A stretch of 64,000 nt of DNA from Agrobacterium tumefaciens str. B6 (GTDB lineage: Bacteria; Pseudomonadota; Alphaproteobacteria; Rhizobiales; Rhizobiaceae), in contig NZ_LMVK01000014.1 in NCBI RefSeq assembly GCF_001541315.1, positions 23,342-87,341 on the forward strand, read 5' to 3'. Below, one piece after another: positions 9,288 through 18,950 of this stretch. Position 1 is the first letter of the stretch; every line of letters begins with the position of its first letter. Below the pieces are notes generated by a model. That model was not told where the DNA came from. It searched no databases and saw nothing but the letters and a program-made list of their open reading frames with translations. The position numbers and the translations under genes are program-made.

Positions 9288-10220
9288 TCAGGCTCGGCGG
9301 CCGAGCGGCGCGGTGGCGATGATGACACCGCCGGTGACCAGCACGATGCCGATCGCGTGGTAGGTCTCGAACGTCTCCCCGAGGAACAGCGTGGCCATCA
9401 GGATCGAGACGGGCGGCATCATGTAAAGCGTGATGCCGGCCGTGGCGGGGCCGAAGACGCGCACCGTATGGGTGAAGCAGTAAAAGGCAAGCAGCGAAGC
9501 GAACAGGATGATGCCGCCGATCTTCGCCCATGCCATTGGCGTCGCGGGCAGCATGCCGCCCTGCGCCAGTTCCAGCGCCGCCGGCGGCAGAAGCACCAGC
9601 GCGCCGGAAAGCGCGATCAGACCAAAAAGGCTGAAGGACGCCATCTGCCGCGCCGCCGGCTCGCGCAGCAGCAGCGAATAGACGGCAAAGGCGATGGCCG
9701 CCGTCAGTATGGCGAAATCGCCGATGTTGAAGCTCATGTGCCGGAGAGCTGCGATATCGCCCTTGAGCACGATGGCCGCCACGCCGGCAAAGGCGATGAT
9801 CATGCCCGCCACCTCAAGCTTTCTGATGGGGCGGCCCTGAAAGATGCGCTGGAACAGGATGATGAACAGCGACGATGTCGTGTAGATCAGCGTGCCGTTG
9901 GCGGCCGTGGTCATGGTGAGGCCCCAATAGACCACGCCGCCGCAGATGCCCATGCCGAGAATGCCGAGAACGAGCCAGAGAAGCGTTTTGCGCCTCAGGA
10001 AGGCAAGGCAGTTGCGCCAGTCGGCGATCATGAAGGGCGCGATGATGAGGGTCGATCCGATCCAGCGGATGAAGGCGGCGATGAAGGGCGATACCTCACC
10101 GACGACGCCACGACCGAAAATGACGTTGCTGGAGAAAAAGAACGGCACCGCCAGAAAGATGAGCCAGTCCGTAAGGCGCGTTTGCTGAGTGGCTGGCTTG
10201 TTCGACATTCTTCGCGACAT
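9288..10220 (-). CDS. DMT superfamily transporter, EamA family
   Basis: A second EamA-type exporter, 310 residues from the first Met or 306 from MSNKPATQQ, which fits family N-termini better. It has ten hydrophobic segments in two repeats, with landmarks FFSSNVIFGRGVVGE in helix 1, NGTLIYTTSSLFIILFQ, and MPPVSILMATLFLGETFETYHAIG in the second repeat. The substrate is unknown. It is transcribed in the same direction as glnBA but lies beyond the glnA terminator, so it is probably independent. It is clearly distinct from the exporter at 4273. Confidence 0.9.
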   Translation of the reverse strand: MSRRMSNKPATQQTRLTDWLIFLAVPFFFSSNVIFGRGVVGEVSPFIAAFIRWIGSTLIIAPFMIADWRNCLAFLRRKTLLWLVLGILGMGICGGVVYWGLTMTTAANGTLIYTTSSLFIILFQRIFQGRPIRKLEVAGMIIAFAGVAAIVLKGDIAALRHMSFNIGDFAILTAAIAFAVYSLLLREPAARQMASFSLFGLIALSGALVLLPPAALELAQGGMLPATPMAWAKIGGIILFASLLAFYCFTHTVRVFGPATAGITLYMMPPVSILMATLFLGETFETYHAIGIVLVTGGVIIATAPLGRRA

Positions 10221-10240
10221 GGCTGGGCTTCAAAAGAAAA

Positions 10241-10266
10241 CGGCGGCTTTCCGGGGAAAACCGCCG
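10241..10266 (-). terminator. Terminator of glnBA
   Basis: The stem CGGCGG plus TTTCC pairs with GGAAA plus CCGCCG, and on the minus strand TTTTCTTTT follows. A second G+C-rich hairpin (CGAGCGC / GCGCTCG) lies nearer the glnA stop at 10275-10298. Confidence 0.8.
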
Positions 10267-10307
10267 AAATGGATCGAGCGCCCCCGAGGGAGCGCTCGAA
10301 AGGCCGA

Positions 10308-11717
10308 TCAGGCCGAGTAGTACATGTCGAATTCGACCGGATGCGGGGTCATTTCGAAACGCATGACTTCCTGCATCTTCAGCTCGATGAACGAGTCGAT
10401 CTGGTCGTCGTCGAACACGCCGCCGGCGGTCAGGAACTTGCGATCCTTGTCGAGGCTTTCGAGAGCTTCGCGCAGCGAGCCGCAGACGGTCGGGATCTTC
10501 TTCAGTTCCTTTGCAGGAAGGTCGTAAAGGTCCTTGTCCATCGGCTTGCCGGGGTGGATCTTGTTCTTGATGCCGTCGAGGCCGGCCATCAGCATGGCCG
10601 CAAAACCGAGATAGGGGTTCTGGGTCGGGTCCGGGAAGCGGACTTCGACGCGTTTTGCCTTCGGGTTGGAGCCGAAGGGAATACGGCAGGATGCGGAACG
10701 GTTGCGCGCGGAATAGGCGAGCAGAACCGGCGCTTCATAACCCGGCACCAGACGCTTGTAGGAGTTGGTGGTGGGATTGGTGAAGGCGTTGATGGCCTTG
10801 GCGTGCTTGATGATGCCGCCGATGTAATAGAGGCAGTTCTCGGAGAGGCCGGCATATTCGTCGCCTGCGAAGGTCGGCTTGCCGCCCTTCCAGATCGACT
10901 GGTGAACGTGCATGCCCGAGCCGTTGTCGCCGAAGATCGGCTTCGGCATGAAGGTTGCCGTCTTGCCATAGGCATTGGCGACCTGATGCACGACGTACTT
11001 GTAGATCTGCATCTTGTCGGCGCTGGAAACCAGCGTGTCGAACTTCACGCCCAGCTCGTGCTGTGCGGCAGCCACTTCGTGGTGGTGCTTTTCAACGACG
11101 ACGCCCATTTCGGCCAGAACCGTCAGCATTTCGGAGCGCATGTCCTGCAGGCTGTCGATCGGCGGAACCGGGAAATAGCCGCCCTTGACGCGCGGACGGT
11201 GGCCGAGGTTGCCGGTTTCATAGTCGGTGTCGTCGTTGGACGGCAGCTCGGACGAGTCGAGCTTGAAGCCGGTATTGTAGGGGTCTGCCTTGTACTTCAC
11301 GTCGTCGAAGACGAAGAATTCGGGCTCGGGGCCAACGAAGACGGTGTCGCCGATGCCGGACGCCTTGAGGTAGGCTTCGGCCTTCTTGGCGGTGCCGCGC
11401 GGGTCGCGGTTATAGGCTTCGCCCGAGACCGGGTCGAGAATGTCGCAAAGGACGACCAGGGTGGACTGGGCGAAGAACGGGTCGATATGGGCGGTTGCCG
11501 GATCGGGCATCAGCACCATGTCGGACTCGTTGATGGCCTTCCAGCCGGCGATCGAGGAGCCGTCGAACATGACGCCGTCGGCGAACATGTCTTCGTCCAC
11601 ACAGACAACATCCATGGTGACGTGCTGCAGCTTGCCCTTGGGGTCGGTAAAGCGCAGGTCCACGAACTTGATGTCGTTATCCTTGATCTGCTTCAAGATA
11701 TCGTTTGCGGTCGTCAT
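10308..11717 (-). CDS. glnA: Glutamine synthetase type I
   Basis: A 469-residue GSI that makes glutamine from glutamate, ammonia and ATP as a dodecamer. Active-site landmarks are FDGSSIAGW, the [11 protein letters not shown] metal-binding strand, the ATP-site segment [12 protein letters not shown] and NRSASCRIP. The adenylylation tyrosine is present near residue 398 ([10 protein letters not shown]), so it is probably controlled by GlnE. It follows glnB with a gap of about 70 bases on the same strand. The two form the classical nitrogen-assimilation operon driven by the sigma-54 site upstream of glnB. Confidence 0.98.
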   Translation of the reverse strand: MTTANDILKQIKDNDIKFVDLRFTDPKGKLQHVTMDVVCVDEDMFADGVMFDGSSIAGWKAINESDMVLMPDPATAHIDPFFAQSTLVVLCDILDPVSGEAYNRDPRGTAKKAEAYLKASGIGDTVFVGPEPEFFVFDDVKYKADPYNTGFKLDSSELPSNDDTDYETGNLGHRPRVKGGYFPVPPIDSLQDMRSEMLTVLAEMGVVVEKHHHEVAAAQHELGVKFDTLVSSADKMQIYKYVVHQVANAYGKTATFMPKPIFGDNGSGMHVHQSIWKGGKPTFAGDEYAGLSENCLYYIGGIIKHAKAINAFTNPTTNSYKRLVPGYEAPVLLAYSARNRSASCRIPFGSNPKAKRVEVRFPDPTQNPYLGFAAMLMAGLDGIKNKIHPGKPMDKDLYDLPAKELKKIPTVCGSLREALESLDKDRKFLTAGGVFDDDQIDSFIELKMQEVMRFEMTPHPVEFDMYYSA

Positions 11718-11788
11718 TTAAACGTTTTCCTTGAGTGTGATGATGACGAGGTGAAAACCCAAGCCTCCCCGGCTCGGGACGTTCTTGA

Positions 11789-12485
<697 letters not shown>

Positions 12486-13961
12486 ATGACATCCCTCTCT
12501 CAGCTCTCCCTTTTTGACCCGGCTGTTATGGCCAGCATCGATGCGGCGGCCGGTCAATCCGGCATTCCGCTTTATGATCTGATGGAGCGGGCGGGGCAGG
12601 CGGTTGCCGCCTCAGCGCTTCGCCACTATCCGCAGGCGCTGCGTTTCGTCGTGCTTTGCGGCGGCGGCAACAATGGCGGTGATGGTTACGTGGCGGCGCG
12701 GGCGCTTGTGGAAAGCGGCGCGGTCGTTGTGGTTCATCATCTCGGTGATGCCGGCGCGCTCAGGGGTGATGCGCGGATGGCTTTCGAGCGCAGCGGGGTG
12801 GCGCCGCTGCCGCTTGGCGACTACGCGCCTCTTGCCGGCGACGTGGTGATCGACGCGGTCTTCGGGGCAGGACTGTCCCGCGATATTCCTCGGGAGCTTG
12901 CACGGATAATCGAGGCGGTGACCAATGCGAAGGCGCCGGTTCTCGCCGTCGATCTGCCCTCCGGTCTCTGCGGCCGGCGGGGCGTGCCGCTTGGTGCCTC
13001 GTTCAGGGCCGAACGGACGGTGACCTTCATGGCGCGCAAGCCGGGCCATCTGCTGATGCCGGGGCGGGAGCTTTGCGGGGCGCTCGAGGTGTTCGATATC
13101 GGCATTCCCTCCCGCATCCTTACCGATCACGCAGGCTCGGTTGCGGAAAACCATCCGCTTGTCTGGCGTGATGCCTTGCCCGCGAGCGATATCGAGACGC
13201 ATAAATTCCGCCGCGGGCATCTGACCGTCTTTTCCGGCCCGGCCCATGCGACGGGTGCAAGCCGCATGACGGCGCTTGCGGCGCTGAAGGCAGGCGCGGG
13301 TATTGTCACTGTCGCCGCTCCGAGGCAGGCGCTCGACGTGCTGTCCGTGACGCTGACGGCCGTGATGAATGCGCCGATGGACGATGCCGATGATCTGCGG
13401 CTCTGGCTGGACGACCGGCGTCATGGAGCCTTCGTTCTCGGTCCCGGTTTCGGCGATCTAGAAAAGGCGCGGCAATTCGTATCCCTGCTTGGAGACAAGG
13501 CGGTCGTGCTGGATGCCGATGCAATCACGGCTTTCAAGGATCACACGGAGACCCTGTTCGAGCGTATCACCTCAGGCGCGGGCAAATTCATCCTGACGCC
13601 GCATGAGGGCGAGTTTGCGCGATTGTTTCCGGATCTTGCCGCCGACAGGGTGCTGAGCAAGATCGAGAAGGCGCAGGTCGCCTCGGCGCGCAGCGGCGCT
13701 GTGCTGATCTATAAAGGCGCAGACACGGTGATTGCTGCGCCTGATGGCCGGGCGCTGGTCAACACCAATGCGCCGGCGAGCCTTGCGACGGCCGGATCGG
13801 GTGATGTGCTGGCCGGCATCATCGGTGCGCTGCTGGCGCAGGGAGCCCCCGCCTTCGAAGCGGCTGCGGCCGGCGTCTGGCTGCATGGGCAGGCGGGCCA
13901 CAGGGCAGGTGACGGCATGACGGCGGAGGACCTTGCCCATGCGGTTCGGCCGTTTGGGTGA
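12486..13961 (+). CDS. nnr: Bifunctional NAD(P)H-hydrate epimerase / ADP-dependent NAD(P)H-hydrate dehydratase
   Basis: A 491-residue repair enzyme for hydrated NADH and NADPH. The N-terminal YjeF epimerase half (about 1-215) shows LMERAGQAVA, CGGGNNGGDGYVAARAL and DAVFGAGLSRD. The C-terminal ribokinase-like dehydratase half (about 225-485) shows KFRRGHLTVFSG, VLGPGFG, VLDADAIT, LTPHEGEFARLFP and the catalytic AGSGDVLAG. The ATG is used although it lies only a few bases after an upstream stop. It is encoded divergently from glnBA. Confidence 0.96.
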   Translation: MTSLSQLSLFDPAVMASIDAAAGQSGIPLYDLMERAGQAVAASALRHYPQALRFVVLCGGGNNGGDGYVAARALVESGAVVVVHHLGDAGALRGDARMAFERSGVAPLPLGDYAPLAGDVVIDAVFGAGLSRDIPRELARIIEAVTNAKAPVLAVDLPSGLCGRRGVPLGASFRAERTVTFMARKPGHLLMPGRELCGALEVFDIGIPSRILTDHAGSVAENHPLVWRDALPASDIETHKFRRGHLTVFSGPAHATGASRMTALAALKAGAGIVTVAAPRQALDVLSVTLTAVMNAPMDDADDLRLWLDDRRHGAFVLGPGFGDLEKARQFVSLLGDKAVVLDADAITAFKDHTETLFERITSGAGKFILTPHEGEFARLFPDLAADRVLSKIEKAQVASARSGAVLIYKGADTVIAAPDGRALVNTNAPASLATAGSGDVLAGIIGALLAQGAPAFEAAAAGVWLHGQAGHRAGDGMTAEDLAHAVRPFG

Positions 13962-14038
13962 ATTGGTCTCCGATTATGTTCGCTGTTTGCTGGCCGCTGA
14001 CAGATCCGGTGGTTTGGCACAGTTCCATCATTCTCACT

Positions 14039-14153
14039 CCGTCACCCCGGACTTGATCCGGGGTCCAGTGCGATCAAGTCCTTGATCGCGAAAGGCTCGT
14101 TCACGGCGCAGACGCGCCGTGGCTGGATGCCGGATCAAGTCCGGCATGACGGG
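14039..14153. repeat. RIME-like intergenic palindromic repeat, copy A
   Basis: The outer arms are CCGTCACCCCGGACTTGATC and the matching CCGGATCAAGTCCGGCATGA. An inner palindrome GCGATCAAG TC CTTGATCGC and the core GGCGCAGACGCGCC lie between them. Copies B (33914) and C (38919) share nearly the whole sequence. It lies between nnr and the GlxA-type regulator, which are convergent. This is the architecture of rhizobial intergenic mosaic elements, non-autonomous repeats found only between genes. Confidence 0.85.
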
Positions 14154-14209
14154 GAGAGGTCTCTACCTCCGAATCGAGGCCTTTTGCGTTTGTGGCCCTT
14201 GCCACGCAC

Positions 14210-15247
14210 TCAATGCGCGGCTTTGCCCTGGCTTGCCATTGCCATTCGCGACGCACTGATCAAGAGCTTGCGTTCAGCGCGCTCCTGCTGCGGCGTGCGA
14301 TTGTAGATTTCGCGATAACACTTGGAAAAATGCGAGGCGGAGACGAAACCGCAGGCGACGGCGACTTCGACCACCGGCATGGCCGATTGCACCAGCAGGT
14401 GGCGGGCGCGGTCGAGACGGATTTCGAGGTAATAGCGGGCGGGTGAGCGGCCCATTTCCTGGCGGAAAAGGCGCTCCACCTGCCGGCGCGACAGATCGGC
14501 GGCGTCGGCGATGTCGAGCAGCGACAGCGGCTCGGCGAGATTGCCTTCCATCAATTCGATGATCGACAGGACCTTGCTGTTCTGGACGCCGAGGCGGGCG
14601 CGCAGCGGCAGGCGCTGGCGGTCGTTCGGGCTGCGCACCCGGTCGGTCAATTGCTGTTCGCAGACACGGTTGACGAGGTTTTCGCCGAAATCCTGGCCAA
14701 TCAGGCTCAGCATCATGTCCAGCGAGGCCGTGCCGCCGGCGCAGGTGTAGATGTTGCTGTCGACTTCAAAGAGGTCGGCATAGACTTCCACCTGCGGGAA
14801 GGCTTCGGAAAAGCCGGGCAGGTTTTCCCAGTGGATCGCGCAGCGCTTGCCGTTCAGGAGGCCAGCCTGTGCGAGGATATGGGCGGCGGTACAGAGGCTG
14901 CCGATGGCGATGCCGCGATTATAGGCTTCGCGCAGCCAGGCATTGACCGACTTGTTGATGTGTTGATCCACATCGATGCCCGAACAGATGATCGCCATTT
15001 CCGGGCGGTTTTCGCCGCTGACATAACGCCGCTCGTCGGCAAGACAGGTATCGGCCTCAAGACAGATGCCGCTTGACGACATGACCTTCTGGCCGTCTAG
15101 GGAGGCAAGGCGCCATTCATAGGCCTGATAGCCCAACATTCGGTTGGCGATGCGAAGCGTTTCAACCGCTGCGGCGAATGGCAGCATGGTAAATTGCGGA
15201 ATGAGAAAAAAGACGATTGAGCGTTTCTTCTGGGAGTTTCTGCTCAT
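14210..15247 (-). CDS. GlxA family transcriptional regulator (DJ-1/PfpI domain plus AraC HTH)
   Basis: A 345-residue regulator. The N-terminal half is a class-I glutamine-amidotransferase-like DJ-1/PfpI fold (IGSLCTAAHILAQAGLLNGKR), often a ligand-sensing domain. The C-terminal ~100 residues are an AraC-type double helix-turn-helix (LSLLDIADAADLSRRQVERLF, ending FSKCYREIYNRTPQQ). Proteins of this type control choline, carnitine, glycine betaine and arginine catabolism in several proteobacteria. No such catabolic genes are adjacent here, so the target is unknown. Confidence 0.9.
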   Translation of the reverse strand: MSRNSQKKRSIVFFLIPQFTMLPFAAAVETLRIANRMLGYQAYEWRLASLDGQKVMSSSGICLEADTCLADERRYVSGENRPEMAIICSGIDVDQHINKSVNAWLREAYNRGIAIGSLCTAAHILAQAGLLNGKRCAIHWENLPGFSEAFPQVEVYADLFEVDSNIYTCAGGTASLDMMLSLIGQDFGENLVNRVCEQQLTDRVRSPNDRQRLPLRARLGVQNSKVLSIIELMEGNLAEPLSLLDIADAADLSRRQVERLFRQEMGRSPARYYLEIRLDRARHLLVQSAMPVVEVAVACGFVSASHFSKCYREIYNRTPQQERAERKLLISASRMAMASQGKAAH

Positions 15248-15419
15248 TTGCCCGTGCTCCGTTGCGAATACGCAATTCCTCCCTTGGAATTGGTCTTCTG
15301 GATGTCCTGATTACGACATCTTTAACGAAAAATACGCCTCGGAATCGGAGCTGTCAAAAAATAGCTTTTGAAATATGCAAATTTCGCGACAAGCCTTTAA
15401 AAAAGGCGATGTGTCGCAT

Positions 15420-15442
15420 GCAAAACAGGCAGGCTGTTTTGC
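15420..15442. repeat. Perfect hairpin downstream of the DUF1127 gene
   Basis: GCAAAACAG and CTGTTTTGC form a 9-bp perfect stem with a 5-base loop. The arms end in TTTT, so this could act as the terminator for the leftward DUF1127 transcript. Confidence 0.6.
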
Positions 15443-15473
15443 GCCCCCATCCTGCCGTTTGGGCGCGGGCAGG

Positions 15474-15509
15474 GATGGCTCGCAAGACGCGCAATGGTTG
15501 CGAGCCATC
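15474..15509. repeat. 12-bp perfect inverted repeat after DUF1127 stop
   Basis: GATGGCTCGCAA pairs exactly with TTGCGAGCCATC across a 12-base loop, 9 bases beyond the DUF1127 stop. No T run follows, so it may stabilise the mRNA 3' end or form a composite terminator with the hairpin at 15420. Confidence 0.7.
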
Positions 15510-15518
15510 GGTTGGACA

Positions 15519-15737
15519 TCATTTGCGGATGGTGTGTATGCGGGTGGTGTCGGTGGTCGGCCATCCGATATCCTTCAATGTTTCAGGCGGCAATGCCTCC
15601 AGTGCACGGAGCATTCTGGCGCGGCGCCATTCTGCGTAACGGGCGGAAACCTGGTCGGACAGGCGATGGAGCCAGCCAATGGGTGAAGGACGGTGCGTAG
15701 AACGGTTCGTCACCGGGAGATAATGTATCATGGTCAT
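15519..15737 (-). CDS. DUF1127 domain small protein
   Basis: A 72-residue basic protein starting at MTMIHYLPVTN. The C-terminal DUF1127 motif is clear: RRARMLRALEALPPETLKDIGW. Such Arg-rich small proteins are abundant in Rhizobiales; some are known to act in phosphate/carbon metabolism and RNA turnover, and some are controlled by LysR regulators such as VtlR. It is divergent from a LysR gene, with a perfect inverted repeat 50 bases upstream of its start. Two strong hairpins lie just past its stop. Confidence 0.88.
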   Translation of the reverse strand: MTMIHYLPVTNRSTHRPSPIGWLHRLSDQVSARYAEWRRARMLRALEALPPETLKDIGWPTTDTTRIHTIRK

Positions 15738-15786
15738 GTCTTGATCCTTTCGTGAACCACGATCCTGTTTGCGACTTCGATATGCG

Positions 15787-15808
15787 CTTGCCTGTTTCAT
15801 CAGGCAAG
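15787..15808. promoter_or_regulatory. Candidate operator between DUF1127 and lysR genes
   Basis: CTTGCCTG TTTCAT CAGGCAAG is a perfect 8-bp inverted repeat with a 6-base spacer. It lies in the divergent promoter region. Its size and dyad fit a LysR-type binding site, but a leader hairpin of the DUF1127 mRNA would look the same. Confidence 0.5.
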
Positions 15809-16018
15809 ATAATGAATCTTATGTCACTCATCAGTTTTTGGAATGAATTGCCGGCGACGCCTGCGGGGAAAATTCCAATCCGCGAGATCGTCAGCGCTTC
15901 ATTCCGACGAGGCTCAATTCGCCCCGTCAATCGATGTCCCGGATGGTGCACGCTTGTTGACATTCAATCAAACGAAATGATATCCATCTATAAATCAAAA
16001 TATTTGAAGGTGCGTGCC

Positions 16019-16915
16019 ATGACCGTGACTTTCCGCCAACCGCTGCCGTTGCTGGATAACGACATATTGAGAACCTTCGTCGCCATTGCGGAAACGGGAA
16101 ATTTCTCCACCGCCGCTGAAGTGGTGTTCAGAACGCCTTCCGCCGTTTCCATGCAGATCAAGAAACTCGAGGAGCAGTTGAAGACGACGCTGTTCCTGCG
16201 CGATGCCCGTTCGGTTACATTGACGGCGCATGGGGAGACGCTGCTGACCTATGCGCGGCGCATGATTGCGCTCTCCAACGAGGCCGTGTCGCGTTTCGTC
16301 ATGCCGGAACTCTCAGGTGTCGTCCGGCTCGGCGCGCCGGAGGATATTGGCGAGCGTGGCCTGCTGCCGGGTATTCTCAAGCGTTTTGCCGAGGCTTTTC
16401 CCGGCATCATGATCGACGTCACCATCGATTCCAGTTCCAATCTCTACAAGCGCATGGACGAGCAGCGGCTCGATCTCGCCCTCGTCAACTGCGCCTCCCA
16501 TCCGCTGCGCGACACCGGCGAGGTGCTGATGCGCGAACGTCTGGTCTGGGCAGGCGCGAAATGTGGTACGGCCTATCTGCGCGATCCGCTGCCCATTTCC
16601 ATCTGGGAAGAGGGCTGCATCTGGCGCTCGGAAGCGATCAATTCGCTGGAACGGCGCGGGCGCAATTTCCGCGTGGCCTATCTCAGCGGCCATACCATGG
16701 CGCAGCGCGCGGCGATTGCCGCCGATCTCGCCATTGCGCCGTTGCCGCGATCCTATGTGCTGAACGACATGGTCATTCTGGGCGACAAGGAAGGCCTGCC
16801 GGAACTCGGCTCTTTCGATATCCGCCTGATCATGGGCGACAAGGCGTCGCGCCCTGTTCTCGCCGTGGCTGAAAGCATTCGAAACGCTTTTGTCGAGGTC
16901 GCCAAGGCGGCCTGA
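16019..16915 (+). CDS. LysR family transcriptional regulator
   Basis: A 298-residue LTTR. I start at MTVTFRQPLPLLDND, which gives the standard spacing to the winged helix-turn-helix (LRTFVAIAETGNFSTAAEVVFRTPSAVSMQIKKLEEQL). The longer in-frame extension to 15752 runs through the promoter region and is unlikely. The effector domain follows from about residue 90 (VVRLGAPEDIGERGLLPGIL). It is divergent from the DUF1127 gene, and LysR regulators usually control the divergent neighbour, so regulation of that gene is a reasonable inference. Confidence 0.92.
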   Translation: MTVTFRQPLPLLDNDILRTFVAIAETGNFSTAAEVVFRTPSAVSMQIKKLEEQLKTTLFLRDARSVTLTAHGETLLTYARRMIALSNEAVSRFVMPELSGVVRLGAPEDIGERGLLPGILKRFAEAFPGIMIDVTIDSSSNLYKRMDEQRLDLALVNCASHPLRDTGEVLMRERLVWAGAKCGTAYLRDPLPISIWEEGCIWRSEAINSLERRGRNFRVAYLSGHTMAQRAAIAADLAIAPLPRSYVLNDMVILGDKEGLPELGSFDIRLIMGDKASRPVLAVAESIRNAFVEVAKAA

Positions 16916-16918
16916 GGT

Positions 16919-16959
16919 CCTGATAATGCGCGGCGGCCGTGGCCCGTCGCGCTGTCAGG
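16919..16959. terminator. G+C-rich hairpin between convergent lysR and metF-like genes
   Basis: Nested pairing CCTGA/TCAGG, GCGCG/CGCGC and GGCC/GGCC lies exactly between the two stops. It is a likely bidirectional terminator without a strong T run. Confidence 0.55.
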
Positions 16960-16969
16960 ATGGCGGCTT

Positions 16970-17872
16970 TTAGCCTGCTATCGAATCCTGTGATGCCGAA
17001 CGGTCCGCGCCGCCGGTTTGCCAGCTTCCGCGCTTGACCAGCCAGTCGGCTGAATTCTGCAATCCGCCAAAGGGAAAGACGTGAATCTGCCGTATCGGCC
17101 CTTGCGGATTGGCCTGCCAGTGCCGCTCGATCGGCCCGACGATGCTTTCCGGCGAATGGCCCTTCGCCAGCGTCGTCAGGGAAAGCGCGTTTTTCTTGAG
17201 ATAGGCAATGGAATTGCCGACGCCGCAGAGTGCGGCATATTTCAAGAGCGTCGTCATCTTGGCCGGGCCGGAAACGCCGATATGCACCGGCAAATCGATA
17301 CCTGACGCCGTTAGTCCTTCCGCCCAGGCGATGAAACGCGCGGGATCAAAACCGAACTGCGTGACGATGCGCATTGCGGCATCGCTTCTTTCTGCAAAAT
17401 CGCGTTTCAGCCTGAGTGCGGCCATCGCCGTGTCGTCGTTGAAATCCGGGCTGCCTTCCGGGTGGCCGGCGATGGCGATCTGCCTTATCCCGCAACGGTC
17501 GAAAATGCCTGACGACAGCATGTCCATGCTGGATGCGAAGGGACCGGCTGGCCGGTCGACACCGCCGCCGACAACCAGAACATCCGTGACACCCGCTTCT
17601 CCGGCAAGCCGTCTCACCTGTTCTTCAAACCCCGTGCGGGAAGGTATGCGCCGCGCTGCAAGATGCGGCACTGGCTCGTAACCGAGGTCGCGCAAATGTC
17701 CTGCGGCATCAACGAGCCTTTCCTGCGAGGCAGCTCCGGTGTCGGTGAGATAGACGCGGACACCCTGCGGAAAGAGACCGGCAAGGTCGCTCGCGCCAAG
17801 CACCTGCGCGGGCGAGGCTTCGATGGAGGCGGGAATGATGGAAGCGGCGGAAATATCGGGCAATTTGTGCAT
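16970..17872 (-). CDS. Methylenetetrahydrofolate reductase-like protein (MetF family, divergent)
   Basis: About 300 residues on the MTHFR TIM-barrel pattern. I start it at MHKLPDIS because AAGGAT precedes that ATG; further Met codons upstream are in frame. Family landmarks are altered. The catalytic Glu region reads SIEASPAQ where canonical MetF has EFFPP. VPHLAAR stands for APHL, VVGGGVDRP replaces the usual LRGD segment, and AGHPEGSP replaces GCYPE. It is therefore probably a paralogue with a specialised one-carbon role. The formyltransferase gene lies directly upstream on the same strand. Confidence 0.75.
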   Translation of the reverse strand: MHKLPDISAASIIPASIEASPAQVLGASDLAGLFPQGVRVYLTDTGAASQERLVDAAGHLRDLGYEPVPHLAARRIPSRTGFEEQVRRLAGEAGVTDVLVVGGGVDRPAGPFASSMDMLSSGIFDRCGIRQIAIAGHPEGSPDFNDDTAMAALRLKRDFAERSDAAMRIVTQFGFDPARFIAWAEGLTASGIDLPVHIGVSGPAKMTTLLKYAALCGVGNSIAYLKKNALSLTTLAKGHSPESIVGPIERHWQANPQGPIRQIHVFPFGGLQNSADWLVKRGSWQTGGADRSASQDSIAG

Positions 17873-17981
17873 GATCCTTTTTATTATCATGCACCGATTT
17901 TTCGGCGAAGTCTGTGCCTGTTGCGGCAAGACAGGCTTGCATCTGCGACGAAGCTCAACCCCGGTTCGGAGAGTTTCGGTT

Positions 17982-18767
17982 TCACCAGATCCGTTTCGTC
18001 AGGCCGTTCCACAGCCAGGTCCAGATGGTCGGCGGAAAACGCAGCACCGATTTGCCGGGTGAGGGCGGCTGCGGCGCAAGGCTGCCGGAAAGGGCGTCCT
18101 CGATGGCGCTGACAGCGATATCCACCGAAGCGGCGGTCAAAAGCAGCGGATAGGTGGCGATCGTGTCGGAAGGCGATGGTTTCAGCCGCTTCTCGTAGAG
18201 TGTTGCGCCGGTATCCACGCCCTTGTCGACCAGATGCACGGTCGCGCCGAAATTGCCTCGGTCCTTTTCGACCAGCGCCCAGTAACCGCCCATCTGCCCG
18301 CGATAGGCGGGGTTGATGCCGGCGTGGAAATTGATGACCGGGCATTGCAGGGCCTGCAGCGTGGCAGGTCTCAGCAGACGGCAGGAAATGGTGAAGATTG
18401 CAGCCGGTTGCAGCAGATTGGCGGCCTTGCGGCATTCCTCATCGTTGAGCGAGGCGAATTGCGTAACGGGAAGGCTGTGGTGGAGATCGGGAGAAAGACC
18501 GTGTTCGGCGATGATCTCGTTGCTTCTGCGAACCGTGAAGCGTTTGCCGAGCCGCGAGGCGATCATCGTCGCTATCTGGCCCGCAGCGACAATCCAGCCA
18601 AGCCGTCTCGCGCGTCGCCTGAGAATGACTGACTTGCTTTCCGGCTGCTCCATGAAGACGTGGATATCGGGAAATCGGGCAGCCAGAGCATTGATCATGA
18701 CGTTCGGGTTCACGCCGCCCGCCGTCATCACCAGAAGCCGATTGTTGATGTCAGTCATATCACCCAC
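17982..18767 (-). CDS. Formyltransferase family protein
   Basis: A 261-residue protein with the folate-dependent formyltransferase fold shared by PurN, Fmt and sugar N-formyltransferases. The catalytic Asn-x-His is visible in INFHAGINPAYRG, and the catalytic Asp in ATVHLVDKGVDTGATLYE. Its longer N-terminal region and overall length do not match PurN or Fmt, so the acceptor is unknown. The start is a GTG or an ATG three codons later; AGGA precedes the GTG. It lies about 110 bases upstream of the MetF-like gene on the same strand and is probably co-transcribed with it. Confidence 0.82.
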   Translation of the reverse strand: MGDMTDINNRLLVMTAGGVNPNVMINALAARFPDIHVFMEQPESKSVILRRRARRLGWIVAAGQIATMIASRLGKRFTVRRSNEIIAEHGLSPDLHHSLPVTQFASLNDEECRKAANLLQPAAIFTISCRLLRPATLQALQCPVINFHAGINPAYRGQMGGYWALVEKDRGNFGATVHLVDKGVDTGATLYEKRLKPSPSDTIATYPLLLTAASVDIAVSAIEDALSGSLAPQPPSPGKSVLRFPPTIWTWLWNGLTKRIW

Positions 18768-18950
18768 GGGATTTTCCTAAGCCATGATGCAGTTGCCGAG
18801 TGTCACTCGTGAACTTCAAAACCATGTTAATTTTCATCGACAGGATTTTTTGAAATGCCGCTGGAACCGTTTTTTGGGACTCACGTTATTGTGACGCATA
18901 TCACATTGGCGCTTGCCTTTGGACGGCAAGTCATAGGGGAGTAGTTTCAC

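Noticed and set aside
14039..14153. CRISPR-like array from the palindromic repeats
   Set aside because: Copies are tens of kilobases apart, single at each place, with no spacers or cas genes.
16019..16915. Identification of this LysR as VtlR/LsrB
   Set aside because: The N-terminal sequence differs from what I know of LsrB; only the link to a DUF1127 gene is similar.
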